This document shows, piece by piece, positions 7,993 through 14,664 of a stretch of DNA of 14,747 bases. The first letter of the stretch is position 1; each line of letters opens with the position of its first letter. The translations under genes and the position numbers were made by a program. Source of the DNA: Halomonas sp. (lineage in GTDB: Bacteria > Pseudomonadota > Gammaproteobacteria > Pseudomonadales > Halomonadaceae); contig PWIZ01000396.1 of NCBI GenBank assembly GCA_003560175.1, positions 1 through 14,747 of the forward strand, read 5' to 3'. The notes below the pieces were generated by a model, which saw only the letters and a list, made by a program, of their open reading frames with translations, ran no database searches and had not been told where the DNA came from.

Positions 7993-8025
7993 GACGCCGA
8001 CCGGCGACGCAAGCCGGTCGGCGTC
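7993..8025 (-). terminator. Strong hairpin at the nsrR stop codon
   Basis: GACGCCGACCGGC (7993-8005) pairs perfectly with GCCGGTCGGCGTC (8013-8025) across a seven-base loop. The arm overlaps the last bases of the nsrR stop codon. No T run follows on the - strand, so it is either a weak terminator or a 3' stabiliser separating nsrR from the cytochrome gene. Confidence 0.6.
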
Positions 8026-8503
8026 AGGAGGCCAGCGGCGGAGGCAGTTTGGCCTTATGATGGGGCAACGGCTCGATCCTGAGCAGCTGGGTCAGCTGCG
8101 ACTGCTGGAGGCCCAGCATATCGGCCAGGGTGTACTTGTCGAGCACGGCGAAGAAGGCGCGCAGCGCCTCGGCGAGGACCGGCTTGAGCCCGCAGGCCGG
8201 GGTGATTACACACTCGTTCTTGTCGCCGAAGCACTCTACCAGCTCGATGTCGTTCTCGGTGTCGCGTACCAATCGGCCCAGGCGGATCTCCTCGGGTGAC
8301 TTCTTGAGCAGCAGGCCGCCGTTCTTGCCGCGGATGGCGGTGATGTACCCCTTGTGGCTCAGGTCCTGGACCACCTTCATCAGGTGGTTGCGGGAGATAT
8401 CGAAGCGCCCGGCGATCTCCTGGATCGTGGATCGCTCTTCCCCCTTTACCGCCAGGTAGATGAGCACGCGCAGGGAGTAGTCGGTAAAGCGGGTCAGATG
8501 CAT
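8024..8503 (-). CDS. nsrR: NsrR, Rrf2-family nitric-oxide-sensing repressor
   Basis: NsrR is an iron-sulfur repressor that releases DNA when NO attacks its cluster, turning on NO-detoxifying and denitrification genes. The 159-residue product begins MHLTRFTDYSLRVLIYLA and has a winged-helix domain with SRNHLMKVV and RGKNGG (about residues 37-66), as in Escherichia coli NsrR. Three cluster cysteines are C91, C98 and C104 (C-x6-C-x5-C, ending CVITPAC). That spacing fits NsrR rather than IscR, whose spacing is x5-x5. YTLADML near residue 120 is also shared with NsrR. The ATG at 8503 is preferred over an upstream TTG (8539) because it matches the family start. AGAGG lies 13 bases upstream, which is longer than ideal. 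A possible promoter is overlapped by a perfect FNR/DNR box. Confidence 0.93.
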   Translation of the reverse strand: MHLTRFTDYSLRVLIYLAVKGEERSTIQEIAGRFDISRNHLMKVVQDLSHKGYITAIRGKNGGLLLKKSPEEIRLGRLVRDTENDIELVECFGDKNECVITPACGLKPVLAEALRAFFAVLDKYTLADMLGLQQSQLTQLLRIEPLPHHKAKLPPPLAS

Positions 8504-8525
8504 ATGTGGACTGGCACCTCTCGTC

Positions 8526-8539
8526 TTGATATTAATCAA
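8526..8539 (-). promoter_or_regulatory. Perfect FNR/DNR-type box overlapping a possible nsrR promoter
   Basis: TTGATATTAATCAA matches the FNR/ANR/DNR consensus TTGAT-N4-ATCAA at all ten fixed positions and is a perfect palindrome. On the - strand a possible sigma-70 promoter for nsrR reads TTGTTA (8556-8551), 16 bases, then TAATAT (8534-8529), so the box lies on the -10 element. The site would centre near -10, not the activating -41.5, which suggests repression of nsrR when the regulator is active. The box is seen directly; the promoter is a by-eye call. Confidence 0.75.
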
Positions 8540-8560
8540 ACTTCATAAGCTAACAAGTCT

Positions 8561-8974
8561 TTATTCTATCACTTTACCGCTCGCCGCAGTCGGGCTGCCA
8601 CTAGCTGCGACATCGGGCCGCGTCAGCAGGAAGGTCGCCACGCAAATAAACAGGGTGGCGGTCAGGGCCAGCACAAGGGGTACCGCACCGCCGAGCCACA
8701 GCACCAGCCAGCTGATCAGCAACAGCACCAGTGCCAGCCGCTTGGCCCGGCGCGGCACCGCCCGCTGTTCTCGCCAGGCGTGCAGGGTCGGCCCCAGGCG
8801 CGGATGCTCATGCAGCCAGCGGGCCAGGCGCGGCGAGCCCTTGGGTGCCGCCCAGGCTGCCACCAGCAGGAAGGGCGTGGTGGGCAGCAGTGGCACCACC
8901 AGCCCGGCGGTGCCCAGGCCGATACAGCCGTAGGCCAGGCTGCTCCAGGCAAGGCGTGAGACCGGGTGGATCAT
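8561..8974 (-). CDS. ybaN: YbaN/DUF454-family inner membrane protein
   Basis: This 137-residue membrane protein belongs to the YbaN (DUF454) family, whose function is not established. The family signature is clear: the N-terminal helix LGTAGLVVPLLPTTPFLL (about residues 20-37), then SPRLARWLHEHPRLGP and WREQRAVPRRAKR (about residues 47-80). Two closely spaced hydrophobic segments (about residues 80-117) follow, and then a short polar tail. AGAGG stands six bases before the ATG at 8974. It precedes nsrR by 57 bases on the same strand, so read-through is possible, although nsrR appears to have its own promoter. It is divergent from nnrS, with only 49 bases between start codons, so the two share a control region. 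A link to NO or haem metabolism is suggested only by the neighbours. Confidence 0.88.
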   Translation of the reverse strand: MIHPVSRLAWSSLAYGCIGLGTAGLVVPLLPTTPFLLVAAWAAPKGSPRLARWLHEHPRLGPTLHAWREQRAVPRRAKRLALVLLLISWLVLWLGGAVPLVLALTATLFICVATFLLTRPDVAASGSPTAASGKVIE

Positions 8975-9005
8975 GGGGACCTCTCACATGGCGTCGATGT
9001 CCGAT

Positions 9006-9028
9006 AACTAGTATCTTATATGCATGTT
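9006..9028 (+). promoter_or_regulatory. Possible NsrR-type operator over the nnrS start
   Basis: AACTAGTATCT, one base, then ATATGCATGTT form an imperfect inverted repeat. They match the NsrR pattern at 6 and 9 of 11 positions, and the ATG of nnrS falls inside the right half. The 49-base ybaN-nnrS gap contains no recognisable FNR/DNR box. A TATCTT hexamer (9012-9017) could be the -10 element of nnrS and lies within the site. Confidence 0.3.
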
Positions 9029-10232
9029 AAAGGCCGATGCAAAGTTTAAGCAGCGCGGGCGCTCCGGCGTTGCCATTACTGTTCCAGCCTGGCGCTGGCT
9101 CTTTCCGCTGGCGGCCCTGCACGCGGCCCTGCTGGTACCGCTCTCGCTGCTGTCACTCTACCACCTGCCGGAGCTGCCCCTGCTGGCCTCCCCTGCGGCC
9201 CATGGCCGCGAGTTGCTGTTCGGCTTCGCCCTGGCGGTGATTGCCGGCTACCTGCTCGGGCCGCTGTCGCTGCGCTGGCTGCTGGCGCTTACGGGGCTGT
9301 GGCTGGTGGCGCGCCTGGGTGGCCTGGCCTGGCCCGGTGGCTTGCCGGTAATCCTGGCCGATGCCGGTTTCGTGCTGCTCGTCGCCTGGCGTCTCGTGCC
9401 GCGCTTCATCGCCGCCAAGAGATGGCGCAACAGGGTGCTCTCGCCGCTGCTCGGGCTGCTCTGCCTGCTGGCACTGGTCACCCTAACATGGCGTCATCTG
9501 GGCAGCATGCCCACCACGGCGCTGGTGATGCACCAGGGGGTGCTGTGGCTGGTGCTGCTGATGGTCTTTATGGGTGGGAGGGTACTGGCGCCGGCGGTCA
9601 ATGGCTACCTGATGGCGAGCCGGCACCAGGCCGGCGCCGGGGTGCAGCCGCGGGTCGAGGCGGCGCTGATCCTGCTGCTGGGCATCACGCCGCTGCTGAT
9701 GCTGTGGCCGCCACTGCGGCCGCTGGCGGCGGGACTGGCGCTGGCGGCAGGGCTGCTGGTGCTGGCTCGGCTATGGCGCTGGCGCCCCTGGGCCTGTCGG
9801 GGGCGCCCCGACCTGTTGGGGCTGATGGCCGGCTACGCCTGGCTGGGAGTTGGGCTGCTGCTGCTGGCCCGAGCCTGGTGGCAGCAGCCCCACGTCAGCG
9901 CCACCCTCCACGCCTTTACCATTGGCGCCCTTGGTACTTTGGCCTCCGGCATCATGTTGCGTCAGGCGATCCTGCGCGCCAAGGGGCGGCCCGAGGCGGA
10001 ACAGCTGCTGCTGCCACTGGCGCTGCTCTTCTCCCTGGCCGCGGTGCTGCGGCTGCTGGCGCTGGATGCCGACCAGCACTGGCTGACCCTCCTGTGGGCT
10101 TCCGCCCTGACCTGGAGCCTGGCCTGGGGGCTCGCTGCCTGGCGACTGATCCACTGGTGCCGCCGCACGGTGCGCCGCAGGCTTGATCCAGGTCAGCTAC
10201 CTCGAGAAGGGTACCGACGCGCCGCACCCTGA
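9024..10232 (+). CDS. nnrS: NnrS-family haem/copper membrane protein, divergent
   Basis: NnrS proteins are 12-helix inner membrane proteins that protect cells from NO-related stress, often beside denitrification genes. The 402-residue product has the family length and about 12 hydrophobic segments. It keeps family landmarks: AHGRELLFGFALAVIAGYLL (about residues 55-75), FMGGRVLAPAVNGYL (about residues 182-196) and HAFTIGALGTLASGIMLRQ (about residues 295-315). It is divergent, since the usual HxHE of the first landmark reads HGRE, so one histidine is replaced by arginine. The ATG at 9024 is the only usable start between an in-frame stop at 9009 and the first membrane segment, yet it has no ribosome binding site; with TATCTT as -10 the mRNA would be nearly leaderless. 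hemN follows after 67 bases. Confidence 0.85.
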   Translation: MLKADAKFKQRGRSGVAITVPAWRWLFPLAALHAALLVPLSLLSLYHLPELPLLASPAAHGRELLFGFALAVIAGYLLGPLSLRWLLALTGLWLVARLGGLAWPGGLPVILADAGFVLLVAWRLVPRFIAAKRWRNRVLSPLLGLLCLLALVTLTWRHLGSMPTTALVMHQGVLWLVLLMVFMGGRVLAPAVNGYLMASRHQAGAGVQPRVEAALILLLGITPLLMLWPPLRPLAAGLALAAGLLVLARLWRWRPWACRGRPDLLGLMAGYAWLGVGLLLLARAWWQQPHVSATLHAFTIGALGTLASGIMLRQAILRAKGRPEAEQLLLPLALLFSLAAVLRLLALDADQHWLTLLWASALTWSLAWGLAAWRLIHWCRRTVRRRLDPGQLPREGYRRAAP

Positions 10233-10299
10233 ATGGCATACTTTGCCCCATACGGCGGCGCTCGCGTTGTCGCCATCCGTTTCAAGAGGCTGCTTAACG

Positions 10300-11685
10300 A
10301 TGCAAGACGACCTGCTGTTCGATCGCCCCCTGGTCGAGAAGTACGACCGACCCGGGCCGCGCTATACCTCCTACCCCACGGCGCCACAGTTCCATGCGGC
10401 CTTCGCCGAGGACGACTACCGCGCCGCAGCCGAGCGCAGTAACCAGGCCCAGATGCCCAAGCCGCTGTCGGTCTATGTGCATATCCCCTTCTGCAAGAGC
10501 CTCTGCTACTACTGTGCCTGCAACAAGATCATCACCCACAACACCGAGCGGGCCGCCGAGTACCTCGAGTGGCTTAAGCAGGAGATTGGGGTGCAGGGGG
10601 CGCTGTTCGACGAATCGCGGCGCATGACCCAGCTGCACCTCGGGGGGGGCACGCCCACCTACCTGAGCAATGCCCAGCTCGGCGAGCTGATGGCGGCGCT
10701 GGACGAGGCCTTTCACTTCGCGCCGCCCGCCGAGCGTGAGTTCTCCCTGGAGGTGGACCCGCGCACCGTGACCCCGGAGCAGATTCACGAACTCCATGCG
10801 CTGGGCTTCAATCGGCTGAGCTTCGGGGTGCAGGACTTCGACCGCGCGGTGCAGGAGGCGGTGAACCGCCTGCAGAGCGAGGAGCAGGTAGTCGAATTGA
10901 TTCAGGCCGCTCGCGACGCCGGCTTCCAGTCGGTGAGCGTGGACCTGATCTACGGCCTGCCGCTGCAGACCGTGGCCAGCTTCGACACCACCTTGACCAA
11001 GATCATCGCCCTGGCGCCGGACCGTATCGCCACCTACAGCTATGCCCATCTGCCGGAGCTGTTCAAGGCCCAGCGGCTGATTCGCCCCGAGGACATGCCG
11101 CCGCCGGAGCGCAAGCTGGAGCTGCTCGAGCTGACTATTCGGCGCCTCACCGAGGCCGGCTACGTCTATATCGGCATGGACCATTTCGCCCTGCCCGACG
11201 ATGAGCTCTCCCTGGCCCGAGAGAACGGCACCCTGCAGCGCAACTTCCAGGGCTACTCCACCCACGCCGACTGCGATCTGATCGGCCTGGGTATCACCTC
11301 CATCGGCAAGGTGGGCGATACCTACAGCCAGAACGTCAAGGAGACCGCTCAGTACCAGCACCGTCTGGAACAGGGCCAGCTGCCGGTATTTCGTGGCTAT
11401 CGGCTCAGCGATGACGACCGTCTGCGCCGCGACGTCATCAACGCCCTGATGTGCCACAACCATATCGACTTCGCCACCATCGAGGCCGCCCACGGCATCG
11501 TCTTTCGCGACTATTTCGCCGATGCCCTCGAGGAGCTCGAGGAGATGGCCGCGGACGGCCTGCTGGCGATCCGCGAGGGCGAGATCGAGGTGCTGCCCAC
11601 CGGCCGGCTGATGATGCGCAACGCCGCCATGGCTTTCGACGCCTACCTGGCCAAGAGCCAGGGGCGCTATTCGCGCACCGTCTGA
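10300..11685 (+). CDS. hemN: Oxygen-independent coproporphyrinogen III dehydrogenase HemN
   Basis: HemN is a cytoplasmic radical SAM enzyme that converts coproporphyrinogen III to protoporphyrinogen IX without oxygen, so that haem can be made for the cytochromes and reductases of anaerobic respiration. The 461-residue product matches true HemN in length (E. coli, 457) and has the radical SAM cluster motif FCKSLCYYCACNK (C65, C69, C72, with the HemN-specific C74). It also has the glycine-rich LGGGTPTYL (about residues 112-120), the early GPRYTSYPTA segment and a C-terminal HemN domain from about residue 365. These features separate it from the HemW-like proteins. The ATG at 10300 has AGAGG ten bases upstream and matches the family N-terminus; the longer frame from 10183 overlaps nnrS and is rejected. 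A strong terminator follows. I see no FNR box in the 67 bases before it. Confidence 0.96.
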   Translation: MQDDLLFDRPLVEKYDRPGPRYTSYPTAPQFHAAFAEDDYRAAAERSNQAQMPKPLSVYVHIPFCKSLCYYCACNKIITHNTERAAEYLEWLKQEIGVQGALFDESRRMTQLHLGGGTPTYLSNAQLGELMAALDEAFHFAPPAEREFSLEVDPRTVTPEQIHELHALGFNRLSFGVQDFDRAVQEAVNRLQSEEQVVELIQAARDAGFQSVSVDLIYGLPLQTVASFDTTLTKIIALAPDRIATYSYAHLPELFKAQRLIRPEDMPPPERKLELLELTIRRLTEAGYVYIGMDHFALPDDELSLARENGTLQRNFQGYSTHADCDLIGLGITSIGKVGDTYSQNVKETAQYQHRLEQGQLPVFRGYRLSDDDRLRRDVINALMCHNHIDFATIEAAHGIVFRDYFADALEELEEMAADGLLAIREGEIEVLPTGRLMMRNAAMAFDAYLAKSQGRYSRTV

Positions 11686-11707
11686 GAGGGCCGTGGAGAA
11701 TCGAAGA

Positions 11708-11739
11708 GACGCCGCCCCGTCATCGACGCGGGCGGCGTC
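11708..11739 (+). terminator. Intrinsic terminator after hemN
   Basis: GACGCCGCCC (11708-11717) pairs with GGGCGGCGTC (11730-11739). An inner CGTC/GACG pairing closes a three-base loop with one bulged base. It stands 22 bases after the hemN stop and is followed by CTTGCATGG, a weak T tract. A smaller hairpin, GCCCG/CGGGC, lies at 11751-11765. Together they isolate ubiT-nrdJab from hemN. Confidence 0.75.
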
Positions 11740-11810
11740 CTTGCATGGAAGCCCGCCAGCCGGGCGTCCTCGGCTGTCAAATGAAAATGGATCATGATGT
11801 GGCCGCATCT

Positions 11811-11857
11811 GCACCAGATATGGGGCTTGCCGCGGCGGTATGGTCTATATATGGTAG
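11811..11857 (+). promoter_or_regulatory. Tandem NrdR-like boxes upstream of ubiT-nrdJa
   Basis: Two 16-base sites, GCACCAGATATGGGGC (11811-11826) and GGTCTATATATGGTAG (11842-11857), each match the NrdR box (acaCwAtATaTwGtgt) at all six of its strongest positions and 10 of 16 overall. They start 31 bases apart, three DNA turns, which is the usual spacing of NrdR box pairs. NrdR is the ATP/dATP-sensing repressor of ribonucleotide reductase genes. A candidate promoter, TTGCCG (11827-11832), 17 bases, TATGGT (11850-11855), lies between and over them, as expected for repression. The outer positions match poorly, so a scored motif search is needed. Confidence 0.5.
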
Positions 11858-11889
11858 GCAGCCTTCGAGTCAGCGGGCCTGCACGGCGC

Positions 11890-11903
11890 TTGATTCACAT
11901 CAG
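11890..11903 (+). promoter_or_regulatory. FNR/DNR-type box upstream of ubiT
   Basis: TTGATTCACATCAG matches TTGAT-N4-ATCAA at nine of ten positions. A GATAAG hexamer at 11929-11934 could be the -10 of a promoter starting near 11941, which puts the box centre close to -41.5 to -44.5, the activating position for this regulator family. This would switch on ubiT, and probably nrdJab, when oxygen is low or NO is present. The rest of the 11740-11980 interval holds no gene that I can support. Confidence 0.6.
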
Positions 11904-11980
11904 TGCAGGCGCGGGGAAATCGGCCCACGATAAGCGGCTCGGCGGCTCCGGCCGCGTTGATGTCATCAGGAGAGCGATAT

Positions 11981-12460
11981 ATGTCTCTGCCGTTACCCTT
12001 CCTGCCGCGTCTTCCCGCTCCCGGCCGCCTGATTCGTGCCGTCGATCCGTGCGTGCCGGTCGGTGTCAAGCGCCGCCTGGTGGAGCCGCTGCTCAATCGC
12101 ACCTTTGCCGCGCCCCTGGCTGAGGGGGAGTTCGACGCCCTGGCGGGGCGCCGCATCACCCTGGCCATCGAGGATCTCGGCATGGCCCTGACCCTCACCC
12201 TCGAGAGCGAGCGCCTAAGGGTATGTACCCAGCCCGGCGAGGCCACCATCCGCGGTGGCTGGCGCGAGTTCCTCTGCCTGGCCACCCGCCGCGAGGATCC
12301 CGATGCCCTGTTCTTCCAGCGCCGCCTGTTGATCGAGGGCGATACCGAGCTGGGCCTGATGGTCAAGAATCTCCTCGACGGTCGCGAGGAGGGGCTAGCT
12401 CAGGGCCCCTTCGGTGAGCTTCTGGTCCGCCTGGAGCGGCTGGCGAGACGCACGACCTGA
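11981..12460 (+). CDS. ubiT: UbiT, SCP2-domain protein of oxygen-independent ubiquinone synthesis
   Basis: UbiT (YhbT) is a lipid-binding SCP2-domain accessory protein that, with UbiU and UbiV, allows ubiquinone to be made without oxygen. The UbiUVT pathway is needed for denitrification in Pseudomonas aeruginosa. The 159-residue product has a hydrophobic, proline-rich N-terminus (MSLPLPFLPRLPAPG), then an SCP2 domain from about residue 45 to 135. It carries the diagnostic YhbT segment FFQRRLLIEGDTELGLMVKN at about residues 111-130. The ATG at 11981 has AGGAGAG six bases upstream; a GTG frame opening at 11903 has no such support. ubiU and ubiV are not in the window. nrdJa starts 38 bases later with no terminator between, so the two are probably cotranscribed. 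Confidence 0.88.
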   Translation: MSLPLPFLPRLPAPGRLIRAVDPCVPVGVKRRLVEPLLNRTFAAPLAEGEFDALAGRRITLAIEDLGMALTLTLESERLRVCTQPGEATIRGGWREFLCLATRREDPDALFFQRRLLIEGDTELGLMVKNLLDGREEGLAQGPFGELLVRLERLARRTT

Positions 12461-12498
12461 CCCTTTTCCGATAACCGTATTTCTCCGGAGCCATCCGC

Positions 12499-14610
12499 AT
12501 GAGCACTTCCACCAAGGCCGTGAAGTCATCCAGTGAGGTCCCCCTGCAGGTGCCGTCTCGCGATATCTGGGACTCCAAGTACCGCCTCAAGGACCGTCAC
12601 GGCAAGCCCGTTGACAAGGATGTGGGCGCCACCTGGGAGCGGGTGGCCCGGGCCCTGGCCGCGGTGGAAGGTGACAAGGCCGAGGAGTGGCTGCCGAAGT
12701 TTCGCTGGGCGCTGGAGAGTGGCGCCATTCCCGCCGGGCGGATCATGTCCAACGCCGGCGCCGAGGCCTACAAGCCAGCGGTGAGCCTGATCAACTGCAC
12801 GGTGTCGCGCACCATCCGCGACTCCATGCACGATATCCTCGACTCCGTGGTAGACGCCGGCATGACCCTCAAGGCGGGCTGCGGCATCGGCTATGACTTC
12901 TCCACCCTGCGCCACAAAGGGGCCTTCGTGTTCGGGGCCGGTGCCGGCACCAACGGCCCTCTGGCGTTCATGGATATCTACGACAAGATGTGCTTTACGG
13001 TGGCCTCCGCCGGTGGGCGCCGGGGCGCTCAGATGGGCACCTTCGATGTCGGTCACCCGGATGTGCGTCAGTTCATCGAGGCCAAGCGCGAGGCGGGCCG
13101 CCTGCGCCAGTTCAACCTCAGCCTGCTGATCACCGACGAGTTCATGGAGGCGGTGAAGCAGGACGCCGACTGGCCGCTGGCCTTCCCGCTGCACGCCGGC
13201 GAGAAGGACGACGTCGACCAGAACGAGCTGATCTACCGCGACTGGCCGGTGGTGGAAGAGGGCTACACCGTCGATGCCGAGGGCCGCGTGGCCTGCCGCA
13301 TCGTCGAGGTGATCAAGGCCCGCGAGCTCTGGGATACCATCATGAGCTCCACCTACGACTTCGCCGAGCCGGGTTTCATCCTGATCGACCAGGTCAACCG
13401 GATGAACAACAACTGGTTCTGCGAGGAGATCCGCGCCACCAACCCCTGCGGCGAGCAGCCGCTGCCCCCGGAAGGTGCCTGCCTGCTGGGCTCGGTCAAC
13501 CTGACCCGCTTCGTCATCGACCCCTTCGGCAAGAAGCCGCGCTTCGACTGGGAGCGCTACCGCGAGGTGGTGGCGGTCTTCACCCGCATGCTCGACAACG
13601 TGGTGGAGATCAGCGGCCTGCCGCTTTCCGGTCAGCGCCGCGAGATCGAGGCCAAGCGCCGCCACGGGATGGGCTTCCTGGGCCTGGGTTCGACCATGAC
13701 CATGCTCAAGATTCCCTACGGCTCGCCCGAGTCGCTGGCCTTCACCGAGGAGGTGAGCCGCAACCTGGCCATCGAGGGCTGGAAGCAGGCGCTGGAGCTT
13801 TCCCGCGAGAAGGGCATGGCCCCGGCGCTGGCGGAGGACTTCGAGATCACCCCGAAGATGATGCGCGAGCGGCCCGAACTCAAGAAGGACGGCTACGAGA
13901 TCGGCGACAAGCTGCCCGGCCGCATCCTGCATGCGCGCTACAGCCGCTACATGCAGAAGGTCGCCGAGCTGGAGCCGGAACTGGTCGCCCAGCTCGCCGA
14001 ACACGGCGCGCGCTTCACCCACCACAGCTCCATCGCCCCCACCGGCACCATTTCGCTGTCGCTGGGCAACAATGCCTCCAACGGCATCGAGCCGTCGTTC
14101 TCGCACCGCTACTTCCGCAACGTGATCCAGGCGGGCAAGAAGACCAAGGAGCAGGTGGAAGTGGTCTCCTTCGAGCTGGCGGCCTATCGCCACTTCATCG
14201 CCCCCGCCGCCGTGGACAGCGACCTGCCGGACTATTTCATCACCGCCGATTCGGTGAGCCCGAAGCAGCACGTGGCGGTGCAGGCCGCCGCCCAGGCCTG
14301 GGTCGATTCGGCGATCTCCAAGACGGTGAACGTGCCCACCGAGTTCCCCTTCGAGGAGTTCAAGGATCTGTACCTGGACGCCTACCGGAGCCAGCTCAAG
14401 GGCTGCACCACCTTCCGCTTCAATCCGGAGGCCTTCCAGGGCGTGCTGGTCCGCGAGGACGACCTGAAGAACACCACCTATGTGTTCGAACTGGAGAACG
14501 GCGAGACCGTCGAGCTGGCCGGTGACGAGAAGATCATCTACGACGGCGAAGAGCACAACGCGGCCAACCTCTATGACGCGCTGAAGGAAGGCACCTATGG
14601 CAAGTGGTAA
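12499..14610 (+). CDS. nrdJa: Class II (adenosylcobalamin-dependent) ribonucleotide reductase, catalytic subunit NrdJa
   Basis: This cytoplasmic enzyme reduces ribonucleotides to deoxyribonucleotides using a radical from coenzyme B12, so it works with or without oxygen. The 703-residue product has the ten-stranded barrel core. The first redox cysteine is C100 (LINCTVS). The NPCGE radical loop has N315, C317 (thiyl radical site) and E319. The partner redox cysteine is probably C328 (GACLLGSVNL), and the phosphate-binding PTGTISLSLG lies near residues 514-523. The KAGCGIGYDFSTLR stretch (about residues 125-138) is typical of the B12-dependent group. It lacks a C-terminal cysteine-rich tail, which fits the split NrdJa/NrdJb form known in Pseudomonas; nrdJb follows 54 bases downstream. 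GGAG stands shortly before the ATG. It probably shares the ubiT transcript. Confidence 0.94.
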   Translation: MSTSTKAVKSSSEVPLQVPSRDIWDSKYRLKDRHGKPVDKDVGATWERVARALAAVEGDKAEEWLPKFRWALESGAIPAGRIMSNAGAEAYKPAVSLINCTVSRTIRDSMHDILDSVVDAGMTLKAGCGIGYDFSTLRHKGAFVFGAGAGTNGPLAFMDIYDKMCFTVASAGGRRGAQMGTFDVGHPDVRQFIEAKREAGRLRQFNLSLLITDEFMEAVKQDADWPLAFPLHAGEKDDVDQNELIYRDWPVVEEGYTVDAEGRVACRIVEVIKARELWDTIMSSTYDFAEPGFILIDQVNRMNNNWFCEEIRATNPCGEQPLPPEGACLLGSVNLTRFVIDPFGKKPRFDWERYREVVAVFTRMLDNVVEISGLPLSGQRREIEAKRRHGMGFLGLGSTMTMLKIPYGSPESLAFTEEVSRNLAIEGWKQALELSREKGMAPALAEDFEITPKMMRERPELKKDGYEIGDKLPGRILHARYSRYMQKVAELEPELVAQLAEHGARFTHHSSIAPTGTISLSLGNNASNGIEPSFSHRYFRNVIQAGKKTKEQVEVVSFELAAYRHFIAPAAVDSDLPDYFITADSVSPKQHVAVQAAAQAWVDSAISKTVNVPTEFPFEEFKDLYLDAYRSQLKGCTTFRFNPEAFQGVLVREDDLKNTTYVFELENGETVELAGDEKIIYDGEEHNAANLYDALKEGTYGKW

Positions 14611-14664
14611 GCCGTTCCACCTGCCGTTGAGCGTCAATCACCAACTTATCGGAGGAGCCTCCTG

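Noticed and set aside
8504-8539. TTG start giving a longer NsrR
   Set aside because: It would begin inside the FNR/DNR palindrome and add 12 residues absent from the NsrR family.
10183-10299. 39-codon N-terminal extension of hemN
   Set aside because: It overlaps the end of nnrS and does not resemble HemN; the ATG at 10300 has a ribosome site and the family start.
10294-11814. 506-codon - strand open frame opposite hemN
   Set aside because: Shadow of a high-GC gene; it would run through the hemN terminator and has no recognisable domain.
11762-11933. A small protein gene between hemN and ubiT
   Set aside because: Short frames here lack ribosome sites and overlap the candidate control sites; nothing supports translation.
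11903-11980. GTG start giving a longer UbiT
   Set aside because: It begins in the FNR/DNR-like box, has no ribosome site, and the ATG at 11981 has AGGAGAG at ideal spacing.
12526-14637. A 703-codon open frame on the - strand opposite nrdJa
   Set aside because: It mirrors the GC-biased third positions of a real gene; the product is a Val/Leu/His/Gly-rich shadow without family motifs, while the + strand has all reductase motifs.
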